NCBI GenBank assembly: GCA_015488215.1
Contig: WFOE01000139.1
Location: 1 to 39,413 of the forward strand
Reading direction: 5' to 3'
Origin: Planctomycetales bacterium
GTDB taxonomy: Bacteria > Planctomycetota > Planctomycetia > Pirellulales > S012-138
DNA length: 39,413 bases
Positions 1-8,745 of this stretch are shown here, piece after piece. Below the pieces are notes generated by a model. It ran no database searches. It saw only the letters and a list, made by a program, of their open reading frames with translations, and was not told the origin of the DNA. Both the position numbers and the translations under genes were made by a program. How positions within the stretch are numbered: the first letter of the stretch is position 1; each line of letters starts with the position of its first letter.

Positions 1-1980
1 GCCGCGTTGGGATTCCCGCTGGCCGCTCGGGCCGAGCAGGAACTGGTCTATGTGAAAAAGGCCACCCGGGAGGAAACGCTCCGGGCGTCGCTTGCGGCAA
101 GCGGACTGGTCCAGCTTGCCAATCGCTGGTGGCTCATCGGACCGTTTGAAAACCGCCGGCTGGACCAGTCGCACGCGGTGGAAAAGAAAATCGACCTGCA
201 AGCCACCTACCAGGGCAAAAGCGGTCCGGTCCGCTGGCGCCAGGTGGTCATTCCGCCCGGCAAGGCGTTCAATCTGAAGCGGTTGTTCCGGGAGTCGGAC
301 TTTTGTGCCTGCTATCTCTACCAGCAGGTGGAAGTAAAGAAAGCCGTTCGACTGCACCTGAGCCTGGGTAGCGACGACGGGATCGTCCTCTGGCTCAACG
401 GCAAGCGGTTGCTTTATCGCGACGTGGAGCGTCCCGTGGCAGCCGGGCAGGAACAGGTCATGCTCCCTTTGCAGCCGGACAAGAACCATCTGCTAATTAA
501 GATTGGCAACGTCCGCGGCGAATGGGGCTTTTACTACCGGCCCCAGTTGCCGCAGCGGCTGATGGTCAAGCTCCAGCGGCGTTTGGACCGGGACTTCCCG
601 CCCACCGAAGGCGAAGCCCGGCACTACCTGGTGCAGACGCTCCCGCTGCCCGAGGGCGAGTTGATCGAAGGCGGAGGGCTGGTCTTCCGGCCCGACGGCA
701 AACTGTACGTGGCCACCCGTCGCGGCGATATCTGGCTGGTGGAAAATCCCACGGCCGAAGACCCCGACCAGGTGCGCTGGCGCCGCTGGGCCACCGGCTT
801 GCACGAAGTGCTGGGCCTGTGCCTGGTTCCGCCCGGGCGGCTCTACGTGGCCCAACGCCCCGAGCTGACGCTGGTAGAAGACACCGACGGGGACGAACGC
901 GCCGACCGCTTCACCACCGTGTGCGACCAGTTCGGCCTCTCGGGCAACTATCACGAGTACTGCTTCGGCCCGGCCCGCGACGCCCAGGGCAATTTCTTTC
1001 TCACGCTCAACCTGGCCTTTGGTGGCGGGCATCAGTCCCGGGCGGCTTACCGCGGCTGGTGCGTGAAAGTGACTCCCCAGGGCCGGATGATTCCCTGGGC
1101 TTTCGGCCTCCGCAGCCCCAACGGCGTGCAGTTCGCTCCCGACGGGCGGCTTTACTACACCGACAACCAGGGGGAATGGGTCGCCGCCTGCAAGATGCAC
1201 GAAGTACGCCGCGGCGAGTTCTACGGCCACGTGGCCAGCGTGCGCTGGGCCGGGCTGGATGAAAAACACGCCCCGCGGCCGGTCCCTCCGGCCGTCTGGT
1301 TCCCCTACTGGATGAGCCGTTCGGTCAGCGAGCCGGTTTGGGACACCACCGGCGGCCGCTTCGGCCCGTTTACCGGCCAGTGCATCGTGGGCGATCAGAC
1401 CAACTCGCTGCTGATGCGGGTCATGCTGGAAGAAGTGGGCGGGCGGATGCAGGGGGCCGTGACGCTGTTCCGCACCGGGTTTCAGTGCGGCGTGAATCGC
1501 CTGGAGTTCGCGCCCGACGGTTCGCTCTTCGTGGCCGAAACCAACCGCGGCTGGGGGTCCGTAGGCGGCCAGGTGCATGGGCTGCAACGGGTCGTTTACA
1601 CCGGCCGTGTGCCGTTCGAGGTGTTGTGGATGAAAGTCACCCCGAAAGGATGGCGGCTGCGGTTTACCAAGCCGGTCAACCGGGCCCGGGCCGCCCGGCT
1701 GGAGACGTACTTTCTGGAATCCTACACCTATCACTACTGGTCCACTTACGGATCGCCGGAAATCAAGCGGCGGGAAAACCGCGTGGCCCGAGTCGAGCTT
1801 TCCCCGGACGGCTACGAGGTCCACCTGCACGTGCCCAGGCGGCAGACCGGCCGGGTGTTCCACCTGCAACTGCGGCAACTGGCCGCGGGCGACGGCTCGC
1901 CGCTATTGCACGCGGACCTGTATTACACACTCAACGCCCTGCCGCAGGGATCGGAAAAGCCCAAGAGAAAGCAACAGTAG
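1..1980 (+). CDS. Secreted planctomycete-type beta-propeller protein, 5' truncated by the window edge
   Basis: The reading frame is open to the first base, and its first residues (AALGFPLAARA before EQELVYVKK) look like the end of a signal peptide, so only a short 5' piece is missing. Counting from the TTG at position 7, residues about 37-185 form a beta-sandwich-like module (WLIGPF near the start, SDDGIVLWLNGK near 120-132), as in PA14/galactose-binding domains. Residues about 195-545 form a six-bladed-propeller-type region with repeated PDGxLYV motifs (FRPDGKLYVA, APDGRLYYTD, APDGSLFVAE) and an EF-hand-like DTDGDERAD loop. A last beta domain ends in a YYTLNALP-type tail seen in planctomycete dehydrogenase-like proteins. 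There is no CxxCH haem motif in this part. Substrate unknown; a periplasmic sugar-dehydrogenase-like or binding role is inferred. The following gene is 266 bp downstream on the same strand. Confidence 0.8.
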   Translation, partial: AALGFPLAARAEQELVYVKKATREETLRASLAASGLVQLANRWWLIGPFENRRLDQSHAVEKKIDLQATYQGKSGPVRWRQVVIPPGKAFNLKRLFRESDFCACYLYQQVEVKKAVRLHLSLGSDDGIVLWLNGKRLLYRDVERPVAAGQEQVMLPLQPDKNHLLIKIGNVRGEWGFYYRPQLPQRLMVKLQRRLDRDFPPTEGEARHYLVQTLPLPEGELIEGGGLVFRPDGKLYVATRRGDIWLVENPTAEDPDQVRWRRWATGLHEVLGLCLVPPGRLYVAQRPELTLVEDTDGDERADRFTTVCDQFGLSGNYHEYCFGPARDAQGNFFLTLNLAFGGGHQSRAAYRGWCVKVTPQGRMIPWAFGLRSPNGVQFAPDGRLYYTDNQGEWVAACKMHEVRRGEFYGHVASVRWAGLDEKHAPRPVPPAVWFPYWMSRSVSEPVWDTTGGRFGPFTGQCIVGDQTNSLLMRVMLEEVGGRMQGAVTLFRTGFQCGVNRLEFAPDGSLFVAETNRGWGSVGGQVHGLQRVVYTGRVPFEVLWMKVTPKGWRLRFTKPVNRARAARLETYFLESYTYHYWSTYGSPEIKRRENRVARVELSPDGYEVHLHVPRRQTGRVFHLQLRQLAAGDGSPLLHADLYYTLNALPQGSEKPKRKQQ

Positions 1981-2061
1981 CCTCACCGGGCCAGAAGCAG
2001 ACGCTGGGCTATTTGCACCAAACGGGCGGGAACACCGCTGCTTCTGCACCGGGACGGCTCC

Positions 2062-2087
2062 TCTGCGCAAGTTCGCTTCCGCGCAGA
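2062..2087. other. Hairpin with TTCG loop in the 1981-2246 gap
   Basis: TCTGCGC (2062-2068) pairs with GCGCAGA (2081-2087). The stem can extend by AAG/CTT around a TTCG tetraloop, leaving a CC bulge. It lies 80 bp after the propeller gene and 160 bp before the amidinohydrolase gene. No T-run follows, so a Rho-independent terminator is not well supported. The rest of this 266-bp gap holds only a weak promoter-like pair (TTGTGC 2141-2146, CATACT 2165-2170). Confidence 0.35.
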
Positions 2088-2246
2088 CCCACTGGGCCCG
2101 CCGGGTCCGTTCCGCCGCCTTTGCTTCCTGCCGGGGATGCTTGTGCGGTTGCGTGGAGCTATGGCATACTTCGGCCACCTGGAGCGGACGCCCATGCCGG
2201 ATGAGGCGTTCCATTTTGCGAGGGCCGCAGGCCAGGAGGAGCAAGG

Positions 2247-3101
2247 ATGTCGCAAGCGGCAAACCCGTTTGCCGACCGGCCTTCGGTGCTGATGTGCCCG
2301 CCGGAGTATTACGGCATCCAGTACGAGATCAATCCCTGGATGGACCGGCGGCGGCAAGCCGACCACCGGGAAGCGACTCGGCAGTGGGAACGGCTGCGCG
2401 ACCTGATTCAGGAGACCGGAGCCACCGTGTATCTGATGGACCCGGTGCCGGGGCTGCCCGATCTGGTGTTCACGGCCAATGCCGGGCTGGTGTATCGGGA
2501 TCAGGTGATTTTGTCCAACTTTCGCTACCGGGAACGGGCACGGGAACGTCCCTATCAGAAACGGTGGTTCCAGCAGCACGGGTTTCGCACGGTCGATCTG
2601 CCGGAGCCGTACCACTTCGAAGGGGCCGGGGATGCGCTGTTCTGCGGGCCCACGCTCTTCGGCGGCTATCGTATTCGCAGCCACGCGGCGGGCCACCAGT
2701 GGATTGGCCGTCGGCTGGGCTGCCAGGTGATTCCAGTGGAACTGGTCAACCCGTTCTACTACCACCTGGATACTTGTTTCTGCCCGCTGGCCCCCGGCCT
2801 GGCGATTTATTTTCCGGACGCGTTCGACCAGTACGGTCGCCAGGCGCTTCGGGCCCATGTGGCCGAGCTAATCCCGGTCCACGTGGAAGAGGCGCGGCGT
2901 TTCGCCTGCAACGCGGTGGTGATTGGTCGCCGAGTGATAACCAACACCGGCTGCCCCCGACTGCATCGGGCGTTACGGGAGCGGGGATGGGAGCCGGTGG
3001 AAACGCCGCTGGACGAATTCGTCAAGGCCGGCGGCAGCGCCAAATGTTTGACGCTGCGGCTGGACGGCGAGGACGCGGCCGCCTGGCGCCGCGAAGGTTG
3101 A
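2247..3101 (+). CDS. Arginine dihydrolase / dimethylarginine dimethylaminohydrolase-type amidinohydrolase
   Basis: A 284-residue pentein-fold guanidine-modifying hydrolase of the amidinotransferase/DDAH superfamily. These enzymes attack the guanidinium carbon of arginine or methylarginine with a cysteine. Visible residues: acidic motif EGAGD (E125, D129), catalytic His H173 in YYHLDTCFCPL, and catalytic Cys C267 in GGSAKCLTLR. The N-terminal MCPPEYYGIQYEINPWM (from M16) and PDLVFTANAG (71-80) resemble the N-terminal domain of cyanobacterial AgrE/ArgZ arginine dihydrolase. From memory, asparagines equivalent to N29 and N78 are linked there to releasing two ammonia from arginine. AGGAGG at 2234-2239, 7 bp before ATG, fixes the start. 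The gene runs tail to tail into glnB, 20 bp away. Activity could be arginine dihydrolase, arginine deiminase-like or DDAH; the dihydrolase reading is favoured but unproven. Confidence 0.85.
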   Translation: MSQAANPFADRPSVLMCPPEYYGIQYEINPWMDRRRQADHREATRQWERLRDLIQETGATVYLMDPVPGLPDLVFTANAGLVYRDQVILSNFRYRERARERPYQKRWFQQHGFRTVDLPEPYHFEGAGDALFCGPTLFGGYRIRSHAAGHQWIGRRLGCQVIPVELVNPFYYHLDTCFCPLAPGLAIYFPDAFDQYGRQALRAHVAELIPVHVEEARRFACNAVVIGRRVITNTGCPRLHRALRERGWEPVETPLDEFVKAGGSAKCLTLRLDGEDAAAWRREG

Positions 3102-3121
3102 ACACCGCCGGCGGCGAGGGG

Positions 3122-3565
<444 letters not shown>

Positions 3566-5206
3566 TTAGAGGAAGATATACCCTTCCTCGCCGTGTTGGC
3601 TGAGGTCCAACCCTTGGATTTCTTCCTGCTGCTCGACGCGCAAACCAACCACGGCGTCCAGCAGTTTCAGGATAATGTAGGTGCACACAATCGCGTAACC
3701 CCATGTTATCAGGACGGCCAGGATCTGAGGGATCATCTGCGTGCCGCCTTCGATCAGTCCGAGGGGTTGCCCGTTGTGAATGTCCCAAACCTCTCGGGTG
3801 GCGAAGACCCCGGTGAGGATGGCCCCCAGTGTGCCGCCCACGCCGTGGATGCCGAACACGTCCAGCGAGTCGTCGTAGCCGAAACGATTTTTCAGCGTCG
3901 TGCAGGCGCAGTAGCAGAAGATGCCGGCCAGCAGCCCCATCAGCACTGCGGGCATCATGTGGACATGCCCCGCGGCCGGCGTGATGCACACCAGTCCGGC
4001 CACCGCTCCAGAGCAGGCCCCCAGCACGGTAGGCTTGCCTCGCAGGGTCCATTCAATGGTGGCCCAAGCAAACGCTCCGGCTGCGGCCGAGAAGTGCGTG
4101 GCGGCAAACGCGCTGGCGGCAATCCCATCGGCGGCCAGGGCGCTGCCCGCGTTGAAACCGAACCAGCCGAACCACAGCAAGCAAGCGCCGATGCACGTGT
4201 AGGTGAGGTTGTGCGGCGGCATCGGCTCGGAACCGTAGCCCAACCGCTTGCCAATCAGCACCGCGCAGACCAGCGCCGAAATGCCGGAACTAATATGAAC
4301 CACGGTACCCCCGGCAAAGTCCAGCGCTCCCAGAATCGGCCAGGGGCTCTCTCCCGCCTGGAGCAGCCCGCCGCCCCAAACCCAGTGGGCCAACGGGCAA
4401 TAGACCACCGTGCCCCAGATGACCATGAACAACACCATGGCCTTGAATTTCATCCGCTCGGCAAAAGCGCCGACAATCAGAGCGGGAGTGATGATGAAGA
4501 ACATCCCCTGGAACAGCATGTGGGTCAGCCGGGGAATGTCGCCGGCCATCGGCACGACGAACCCCTGTTTCGAGTCGATATAGGTCTGCACGTTCTGCAT
4601 GAACAGGTAGGAACCGTCCCCGATCAGCTCGCCCAGGAAGTTGTCGGGACCGGGGCCAAATGCCAGGGAATAGCCGTAGATGGCCCAAATCAGCGTCATG
4701 ATGGCCATCAGGTAGATACACTGCATCATGACGCTCAACACGTTCTTTTTGCGTACCAGGCCGCCGTAGAACATGGCCAGGCCGGGGCCGGTCATCAGCA
4801 GCACCAGGGCACAGGAGACGAGCATCCAGGCATGGTCACCCCGGTTGAAGTCGACCGGTTTCGCTTCTGCGGCTTCCTGCGCGGCGATTTCGGGGGGCGG
4901 CCCCATGCCTCCGCCTCCTCCCCCCGCGGAGTCTTCTGGCTGCCCGCCTTCGTCTTCCGGGCCGCTACGGTCAGGTTCCGTCGACTGGTCTTGGGACGAG
5001 GCTTCCTGCGGCCGTGTCTGGGTGGCCGCAGCGTTTTGCCCGGCACCGTTTCCCGCGGAAGGGCCGGTGGACGCGGCTTGTCCTTTCCCCTGCGACGGGG
5101 GAGCAGAGGACTGTTGGGCCAGAACGACCCCGGCCAATGCAAACACAACCACCAGAAAGACGCCTGCTGCCCTCTTTTCCGTTGCGGCGCGCGAAAACAG
5201 CGGCAT
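3566..5206 (-). CDS. amtB: Ammonium transporter (Amt/MEP/Rh family) with signal peptide and long acidic N-terminal extension
   Basis: A 546-residue ammonium channel. I chose the ATG at 5206 because it opens a clear signal peptide (residues 1-30, ending VVLAQ) and follows AAAGGGA; the frame stays open upstream to 5389 without a better start. Residues 31-120 are low-complexity Gln/Ser/Pro/Gly/Glu-rich sequence, including six consecutive glycines. The transmembrane channel begins near D124. Conserved Amt features: D296 and pore histidine H304 in DFAGGTVVHISSG, second pore histidine H454 in FGIHGVGG, and the C-terminal GLR...EEIQGLDLSQHGEEGY segment that contacts PII. The signal peptide suggests an out-facing N-terminus. 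The extension is much longer than in most bacterial Amt proteins. glnB follows downstream. Confidence 0.96.
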   Translation of the reverse strand: MPLFSRAATEKRAAGVFLVVVFALAGVVLAQQSSAPPSQGKGQAASTGPSAGNGAGQNAAATQTRPQEASSQDQSTEPDRSGPEDEGGQPEDSAGGGGGGMGPPPEIAAQEAAEAKPVDFNRGDHAWMLVSCALVLLMTGPGLAMFYGGLVRKKNVLSVMMQCIYLMAIMTLIWAIYGYSLAFGPGPDNFLGELIGDGSYLFMQNVQTYIDSKQGFVVPMAGDIPRLTHMLFQGMFFIITPALIVGAFAERMKFKAMVLFMVIWGTVVYCPLAHWVWGGGLLQAGESPWPILGALDFAGGTVVHISSGISALVCAVLIGKRLGYGSEPMPPHNLTYTCIGACLLWFGWFGFNAGSALAADGIAASAFAATHFSAAAGAFAWATIEWTLRGKPTVLGACSGAVAGLVCITPAAGHVHMMPAVLMGLLAGIFCYCACTTLKNRFGYDDSLDVFGIHGVGGTLGAILTGVFATREVWDIHNGQPLGLIEGGTQMIPQILAVLITWGYAIVCTYIILKLLDAVVGLRVEQQEEIQGLDLSQHGEEGYIFL

Positions 5207-5513
5207 GACGTTTCCCTTTCTCACAAGTACGAGAACACGAACAGAAAACGCACTCTCGCGCGACATGCCGCCTTGCCGGCCCCGAGGCCGGCCATGTCGC
5301 ACCCTCACCTTCCGCCTGGCAATCTGTCGGCCCGGTGCGTGCCGCAAATTGGGCCGTGCCTGGAGCACGCGGACCAATCCGGCCGGCAAAAATGCAGGAA
5401 AGTTTCGTCCTCGGCCGGAAGTTGCCGCAGCGGACTAGCTAGAAAACTATCCTGTGGGCTTCGGGTGGTAAAGCGCCTTTTTGACCGAAAATCGCACCCG
5501 CCCCGTAACCCCG

Positions 5514-6209
5514 CTAGACCAAAGGAAGCCCGTCCCAGGGAGTTTCCTGGGCGCCCTCCTGCCGGTTGACCCAACGGGCGGCGACAAACAGCCAGTCCGA
5601 CAGCCGGTTCAGATACCGCAGCAGCGCAGTGGCCACGGCGTGCTGCTGGGCATCTTCGGCTCCGGCGGTGGTGATTGCCCGCACCACGTGGCGTTCGCAT
5701 CGGCGTGCCACGCTGCGCGACAGGTCCAGCAACGCGGCTACCGTGCAGCCGCCGGGCAGGATGAACTGCCGGGGCAACGGCGCTTCTTCACTCCAGCGGT
5801 CGATCTGTTCTTCCAGCCGCAGGAGCCAGCCGTGGGTCTGCTCCTGCTGGGCGTGGTTCCACACCGCCCGAGGCGAAGCGGCCAGCCACGCCCCCCAGCA
5901 GAGCAGCTCCTGCTGCACCTGTTCCACGGCGGAATCCAACTGCGGCAGGCGATTGGCCGCCCGGACCACGCCCAGGTGGCTGTTCAGCTCGTCCAGGTCG
6001 CCAAGCACCACCACCAGCGGATGGTCCTTGGGCACGCGCTGTCCGGCGCCCAAGGCGGTTTGTCCGGTATCTCCCTGCCGGGTGTAGATCGGGCCGGCCA
6101 CGAGTTTGCCTTTCGGTTCAGGTTCCGGTGGGGGACTGCCTCCCGTCCCGAGGCAACTTCGCCGCTTTTCGTCCCTGGGGGCGCATCGTGCACAGCAAAA
6201 GCAGCACAT
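5514..6209 (-). CDS. pduO: Cob(I)alamin adenosyltransferase, PduO type
   Basis: Transfers the adenosyl group of ATP to cob(I)alamin to make coenzyme B12. Numbered from the ATG at 6209 (231 residues): ATP-binding TRQGDTG at 43-49, DELNSHLG at 73-80, the arginine-rich helix RSVARRCERHVV at 165-176, and the family signature RYLNRLSDWLFVAARWVN at 198-215. The start is uncertain. The ATG at 6209 lacks a ribosome site and gives a cysteine-rich leader (C2, C3, C5, C6, C9, C19). A GTG at 6101 (L-V-A-G-P-I-Y) would give a normal-length protein starting just before the domain. Family proteins usually start 1-5 residues before IYTR, which favours the shorter form. It stands alone, divergent from the Gfo/Idh gene; no other B12 gene or B12 riboswitch is visible. 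Confidence 0.9.
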   Translation of the reverse strand: MCCFCCARCAPRDEKRRSCLGTGGSPPPEPEPKGKLVAGPIYTRQGDTGQTALGAGQRVPKDHPLVVVLGDLDELNSHLGVVRAANRLPQLDSAVEQVQQELLCWGAWLAASPRAVWNHAQQEQTHGWLLRLEEQIDRWSEEAPLPRQFILPGGCTVAALLDLSRSVARRCERHVVRAITTAGAEDAQQHAVATALLRYLNRLSDWLFVAARWVNRQEGAQETPWDGLPLV

Positions 6210-6507
6210 AAAAAAGCGGAAAATCAAAAAAAAGCGGCAAACCAAAGTATGAAGTCTATCCCAGGCGGCCACAACCGATTTTGCCGCCCTGGGCCGGTTG
6301 AAGCGGACGGCACATGGGCATGCCGCGTGACGGAGTTTGCTCAATGGGAGTGTTCGAGATACCAACGGCACGTGGACGAACTGCCGCGTTTCTCCGACCG
6401 GAGGAAGTTTTGGCTTTTTCCGCACCAGGGGCTATCATGGAGGCCACCGGGCGCAGCGTAGAACTTCTTTTCTACCTCTAACAGCCGACAAGAACGGGGA
6501 GGAACCC
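6210..6507. other. Divergent intergenic region, pduO / Gfo-Idh
   Basis: About 300 bp without a gene. Next to the pduO start lies an A-rich stretch (6210-6250) with two AAAAAAGCGG-like repeats, unusual in this GC-rich background. Near the other end is the promoter candidate at 6410-6438. I see no B12-box riboswitch consensus on either strand. Confidence 0.5.
6410..6438 (+). promoter_or_regulatory. Sigma-70-like promoter candidate for the Gfo/Idh gene
   Basis: TTGGCT (6410-6415) and TATCAT (6433-6438) are separated by exactly 17 bp, matching the consensus at 4/6 and 5/6 positions. The pair sits about 70 bp upstream of the ATG at 6508. Prediction from spacing and consensus only. Confidence 0.4.
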
Positions 6508-7710
6508 ATGGAAAAACGAGCTTCCCGACGCCGTTTTCTGCAAACCGCAGGAGTGGGCGCAGCCACACTGGCAATGGCCGCCCAGGCCGGGGCCAAACCG
6601 CCGAAGCACATACCCGGGCTGGAAGACGCTCCGACGGATCCCAACGTCGCCCGAAAAAAGTGGAAACCGGTTTCGGACCGCAAGGTACGGGTGGGGATTG
6701 TCGGCTACGGGGTATGCCGCTGGGGAGCGGCCTTCGGGTTCCAGGACCACCCGAACGTCCAGGTCGTGGCCGTCAGCGACCTGTTCCCGGAGCGCTGCGC
6801 CGGGCTGGCCAAAGCGTGCCGCTGCTCGAAGACGTACCCCTCGCTGGAAGAGCTGGTCAAAGACGACACGATCGAAGCTGTCTTCGTGGCCACCGACGCT
6901 CCCAGCCATGCCCGGCACGCCATCGAAGTGCTCAAGCACGGCAAGCACGTGGCCGTGGCCGTACCGGCCGTCTGGGGCAACCTGGAGGATGCCCATCGGC
7001 TGTTCGAAACGGTCAAGCGGACCGGGCTGAAGTACATGATGTTTGAAACTTCTTCCTATCGGGCCGACTGCTACGCCATGCGGCGCATTTACCAAGCGGG
7101 CGGCTTCGGCAAGGTGGTCTATATGGAAGGAGAATACTTCCACCGCATCACCGGCGATTTTCCCTCCTACAAGGGTTGGCGCACCGGCAGCCCGCCGCTG
7201 TGGTATCCGACCCACGCCACGGCTTACTACGTCAGCGTGACCGGAGGGCACTTCACGTCGGTTTCCTGCCAGGGATTCCACCCGAACTATCCGCTTTACC
7301 GCAATGCGGACAATCCGTACAAAAATCCCTTCAACGACGAAGTAGCCCTGATGGAAACCGACCAAGGCGGCACGGCCCGTATCTCGATGGTCCGCAGCGT
7401 GTCCGGCTACCATGCCGAAACGGGCCGCATCTACGGCGAACGAGGTTCCTACTACGGCAATCGCTACCACGGCACGCTGAAGAAACTGCCCGACCTGAGC
7501 CGTCCCCCTCTGCCGCCGGGAGTGCGCGGGGGCGGGCACGGCGGTTCCCACGGCCATCTGACCGAGGAGTTCATCCGGGCCATTCTGGAGGATCGCCAGC
7601 CTTCGGTGGACGTGGTGGCCGCGCTGAACATGACCGTCTGTGGCGTGGTGGCTCATCAATCGGCCCTGCGCGACGGCGAACGGCTGCCCGTGCCCGTTTT
7701 CAAGTGGTAA
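6508..7710 (+). CDS. Gfo/Idh/MocA-family protein with Tat signal, lacking the EKP lysine
   Basis: A 400-residue NAD(P)-binding oxidoreductase-like protein. The start at 6508 follows GGGGAGGA (6496-6503) and gives a twin-arginine leader (RRRFLQTAG, residues 7-15), so it is probably exported folded. The Rossmann motif GIVGYGVCRWG is at 63-73. The usual catalytic EKP motif after GKHV is replaced: GKHVAVAVPAVWG (145-157) has no lysine. A YPTHATAYYVSVTGG segment (233-247) is typical of the secreted planctomycete subgroup. A DHDPS-family aldolase follows 62 bp downstream, suggesting a shared sugar or sugar-acid pathway. Substrate not determinable. The missing lysine suggests non-oxidoreductase chemistry, as in NAD-dependent glycosidases of this fold, or a binding role; this is inference. 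Confidence 0.88.
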   Translation: MEKRASRRRFLQTAGVGAATLAMAAQAGAKPPKHIPGLEDAPTDPNVARKKWKPVSDRKVRVGIVGYGVCRWGAAFGFQDHPNVQVVAVSDLFPERCAGLAKACRCSKTYPSLEELVKDDTIEAVFVATDAPSHARHAIEVLKHGKHVAVAVPAVWGNLEDAHRLFETVKRTGLKYMMFETSSYRADCYAMRRIYQAGGFGKVVYMEGEYFHRITGDFPSYKGWRTGSPPLWYPTHATAYYVSVTGGHFTSVSCQGFHPNYPLYRNADNPYKNPFNDEVALMETDQGGTARISMVRSVSGYHAETGRIYGERGSYYGNRYHGTLKKLPDLSRPPLPPGVRGGGHGGSHGHLTEEFIRAILEDRQPSVDVVAALNMTVCGVVAHQSALRDGERLPVPVFKW

Positions 7711-7772
7711 CCGCCACGGAAAGCCCGGCCGGGGAAAGCTGTCCCCCGGTGTCCGATTCGGAGAATCCGTCA

Positions 7773-8699
7773 ATGACCTTCTGCGCCCAGCGGCTTCGCA
7801 CTGTACAACTGGTCCCGCTTACCGCCTTCGACGCCCAAGGGCGGATCAACGCCCCGGTGATGGAAAAGCACCTGCGGCGGCTCTACGAAGCGGGGCTGCG
7901 CGTGTTCATCCCCTGCGCCGGCAGCGCGGAGTTCCATTCGCTCCGGGCCGAGGAGATTGTTCAGGTGGTGGCCCTGGCTCGCCGGGTGCTGGAAGACGAC
8001 GCAGTGATTGTGGCTCCCGTGGGTTTCCAGCTCGGCTACGCCCTGGAGTTGGGCCAGCGCTGCCTCGATGCGGGAGCCCAGGCGCTGCTGGTCATGCCGC
8101 TTGCCGCCCCCTATCTTTCCGACGCCGGGGCCTGGGACTACTACACTGCGCTGCTGGACCAGTTGGCCTGCCCCACAATCGTTTACAAGAAGGAAGCAAT
8201 CCCCTCGGACGGGCTGCTGCTGGACCTGGCCGATCACCCGAAGGTGGTCGGGGTCAAGTACGCCGTGAACGATATTGACGCGTTCAACCGCGTGGTGCAG
8301 GAGGACCAGGGGCGGATCGACTGGTATTGCGGCTCGGCCGAACGGTTCGCTCCCTTCTTCATGCTGGCCGGGGCCAGCGGCTACACCAGCGGGGCGGGCA
8401 ACCTGTGCCCCTGCTTGACCCTGGCCCTGTTCCGCGCTTGCAACGAAGGCCGCTGGCCCGACGCGATGCGCATCCTGCAGCGCTTGCGGCCCATCGAAGA
8501 TTACCGCGCCCGCGAAGGCAGCTCGTACAACATCAGCTTTCTCAAGGCGGCGATGCACGTGGTGGGCTTGGACTTCGGCCCGCCTCGCCCCCCGCAACGC
8601 CGCATCACCCAGGAAGAACGCCGCGAGATTGAGCAAGTGGTGCGCCAGGTGCTGGAAGCGGAAGCCGAAGCCGCCCGCTGGCCCGCCGTGGCCGGATGA
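7773..8699 (+). CDS. Dihydrodipicolinate synthase-family aldolase, KDGDH-like
   Basis: A 308-residue class I aldolase/lyase of the DHDPS/N-acetylneuraminate lyase superfamily, forming a Schiff base with a 2-oxo acid. The catalytic lysine is K162 in VVGVKYAVND; the conserved tyrosine is Y138 in PTIVYKKE. The loop after strand 2 reads CAGSAEFHSL (48-57) instead of GTTGES. GSAEFHSL resembles the loop of 5-dehydro-4-deoxyglucarate dehydratases (GTGEFFSL), so that activity, rather than lysine biosynthesis, is favoured. The ATG at 7773 lies 62 bp after the Gfo/Idh gene on the same strand, likely the same transcript. A canonical dapA role cannot be excluded from sequence alone. Confidence 0.88.
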   Translation: MTFCAQRLRTVQLVPLTAFDAQGRINAPVMEKHLRRLYEAGLRVFIPCAGSAEFHSLRAEEIVQVVALARRVLEDDAVIVAPVGFQLGYALELGQRCLDAGAQALLVMPLAAPYLSDAGAWDYYTALLDQLACPTIVYKKEAIPSDGLLLDLADHPKVVGVKYAVNDIDAFNRVVQEDQGRIDWYCGSAERFAPFFMLAGASGYTSGAGNLCPCLTLALFRACNEGRWPDAMRILQRLRPIEDYRAREGSSYNISFLKAAMHVVGLDFGPPRPPQRRITQEERREIEQVVRQVLEAEAEAARWPAVAG

Positions 8700-8745
8700 C
8701 CGCTCGCGTGTCCGTGCCAAGCCCCCCAGGGTGTGAAGAACCAGG

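Noticed and set aside
493-1878. Long open frame antisense to the propeller gene (461 codons), with similar long antisense frames opposite the fusion gene, the permease, atpD and atpF-atpH
   Set aside because: They mirror codon use of GC-rich genes on the other strand, have no family motifs and lie opposite clearly conserved proteins.
3101-3121. Bidirectional terminator between the amidinohydrolase gene and glnB
   Set aside because: CCGCCGGCGG is palindromic but very short and has no T-run on either strand.
5343-5361. Sigma-54-like promoter upstream of amtB (minus strand GGCACGG ... TTTGC)
   Set aside because: The two boxes resemble GGCAC and TTGC, but GG and GC are 13 bp apart rather than the required 10, so it should not be recognised.
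5610-5650. B12-box-like GCCACTGC on the minus strand
   Set aside because: It lies inside the coding sequence of the adenosyltransferase and has none of the other cobalamin riboswitch elements.
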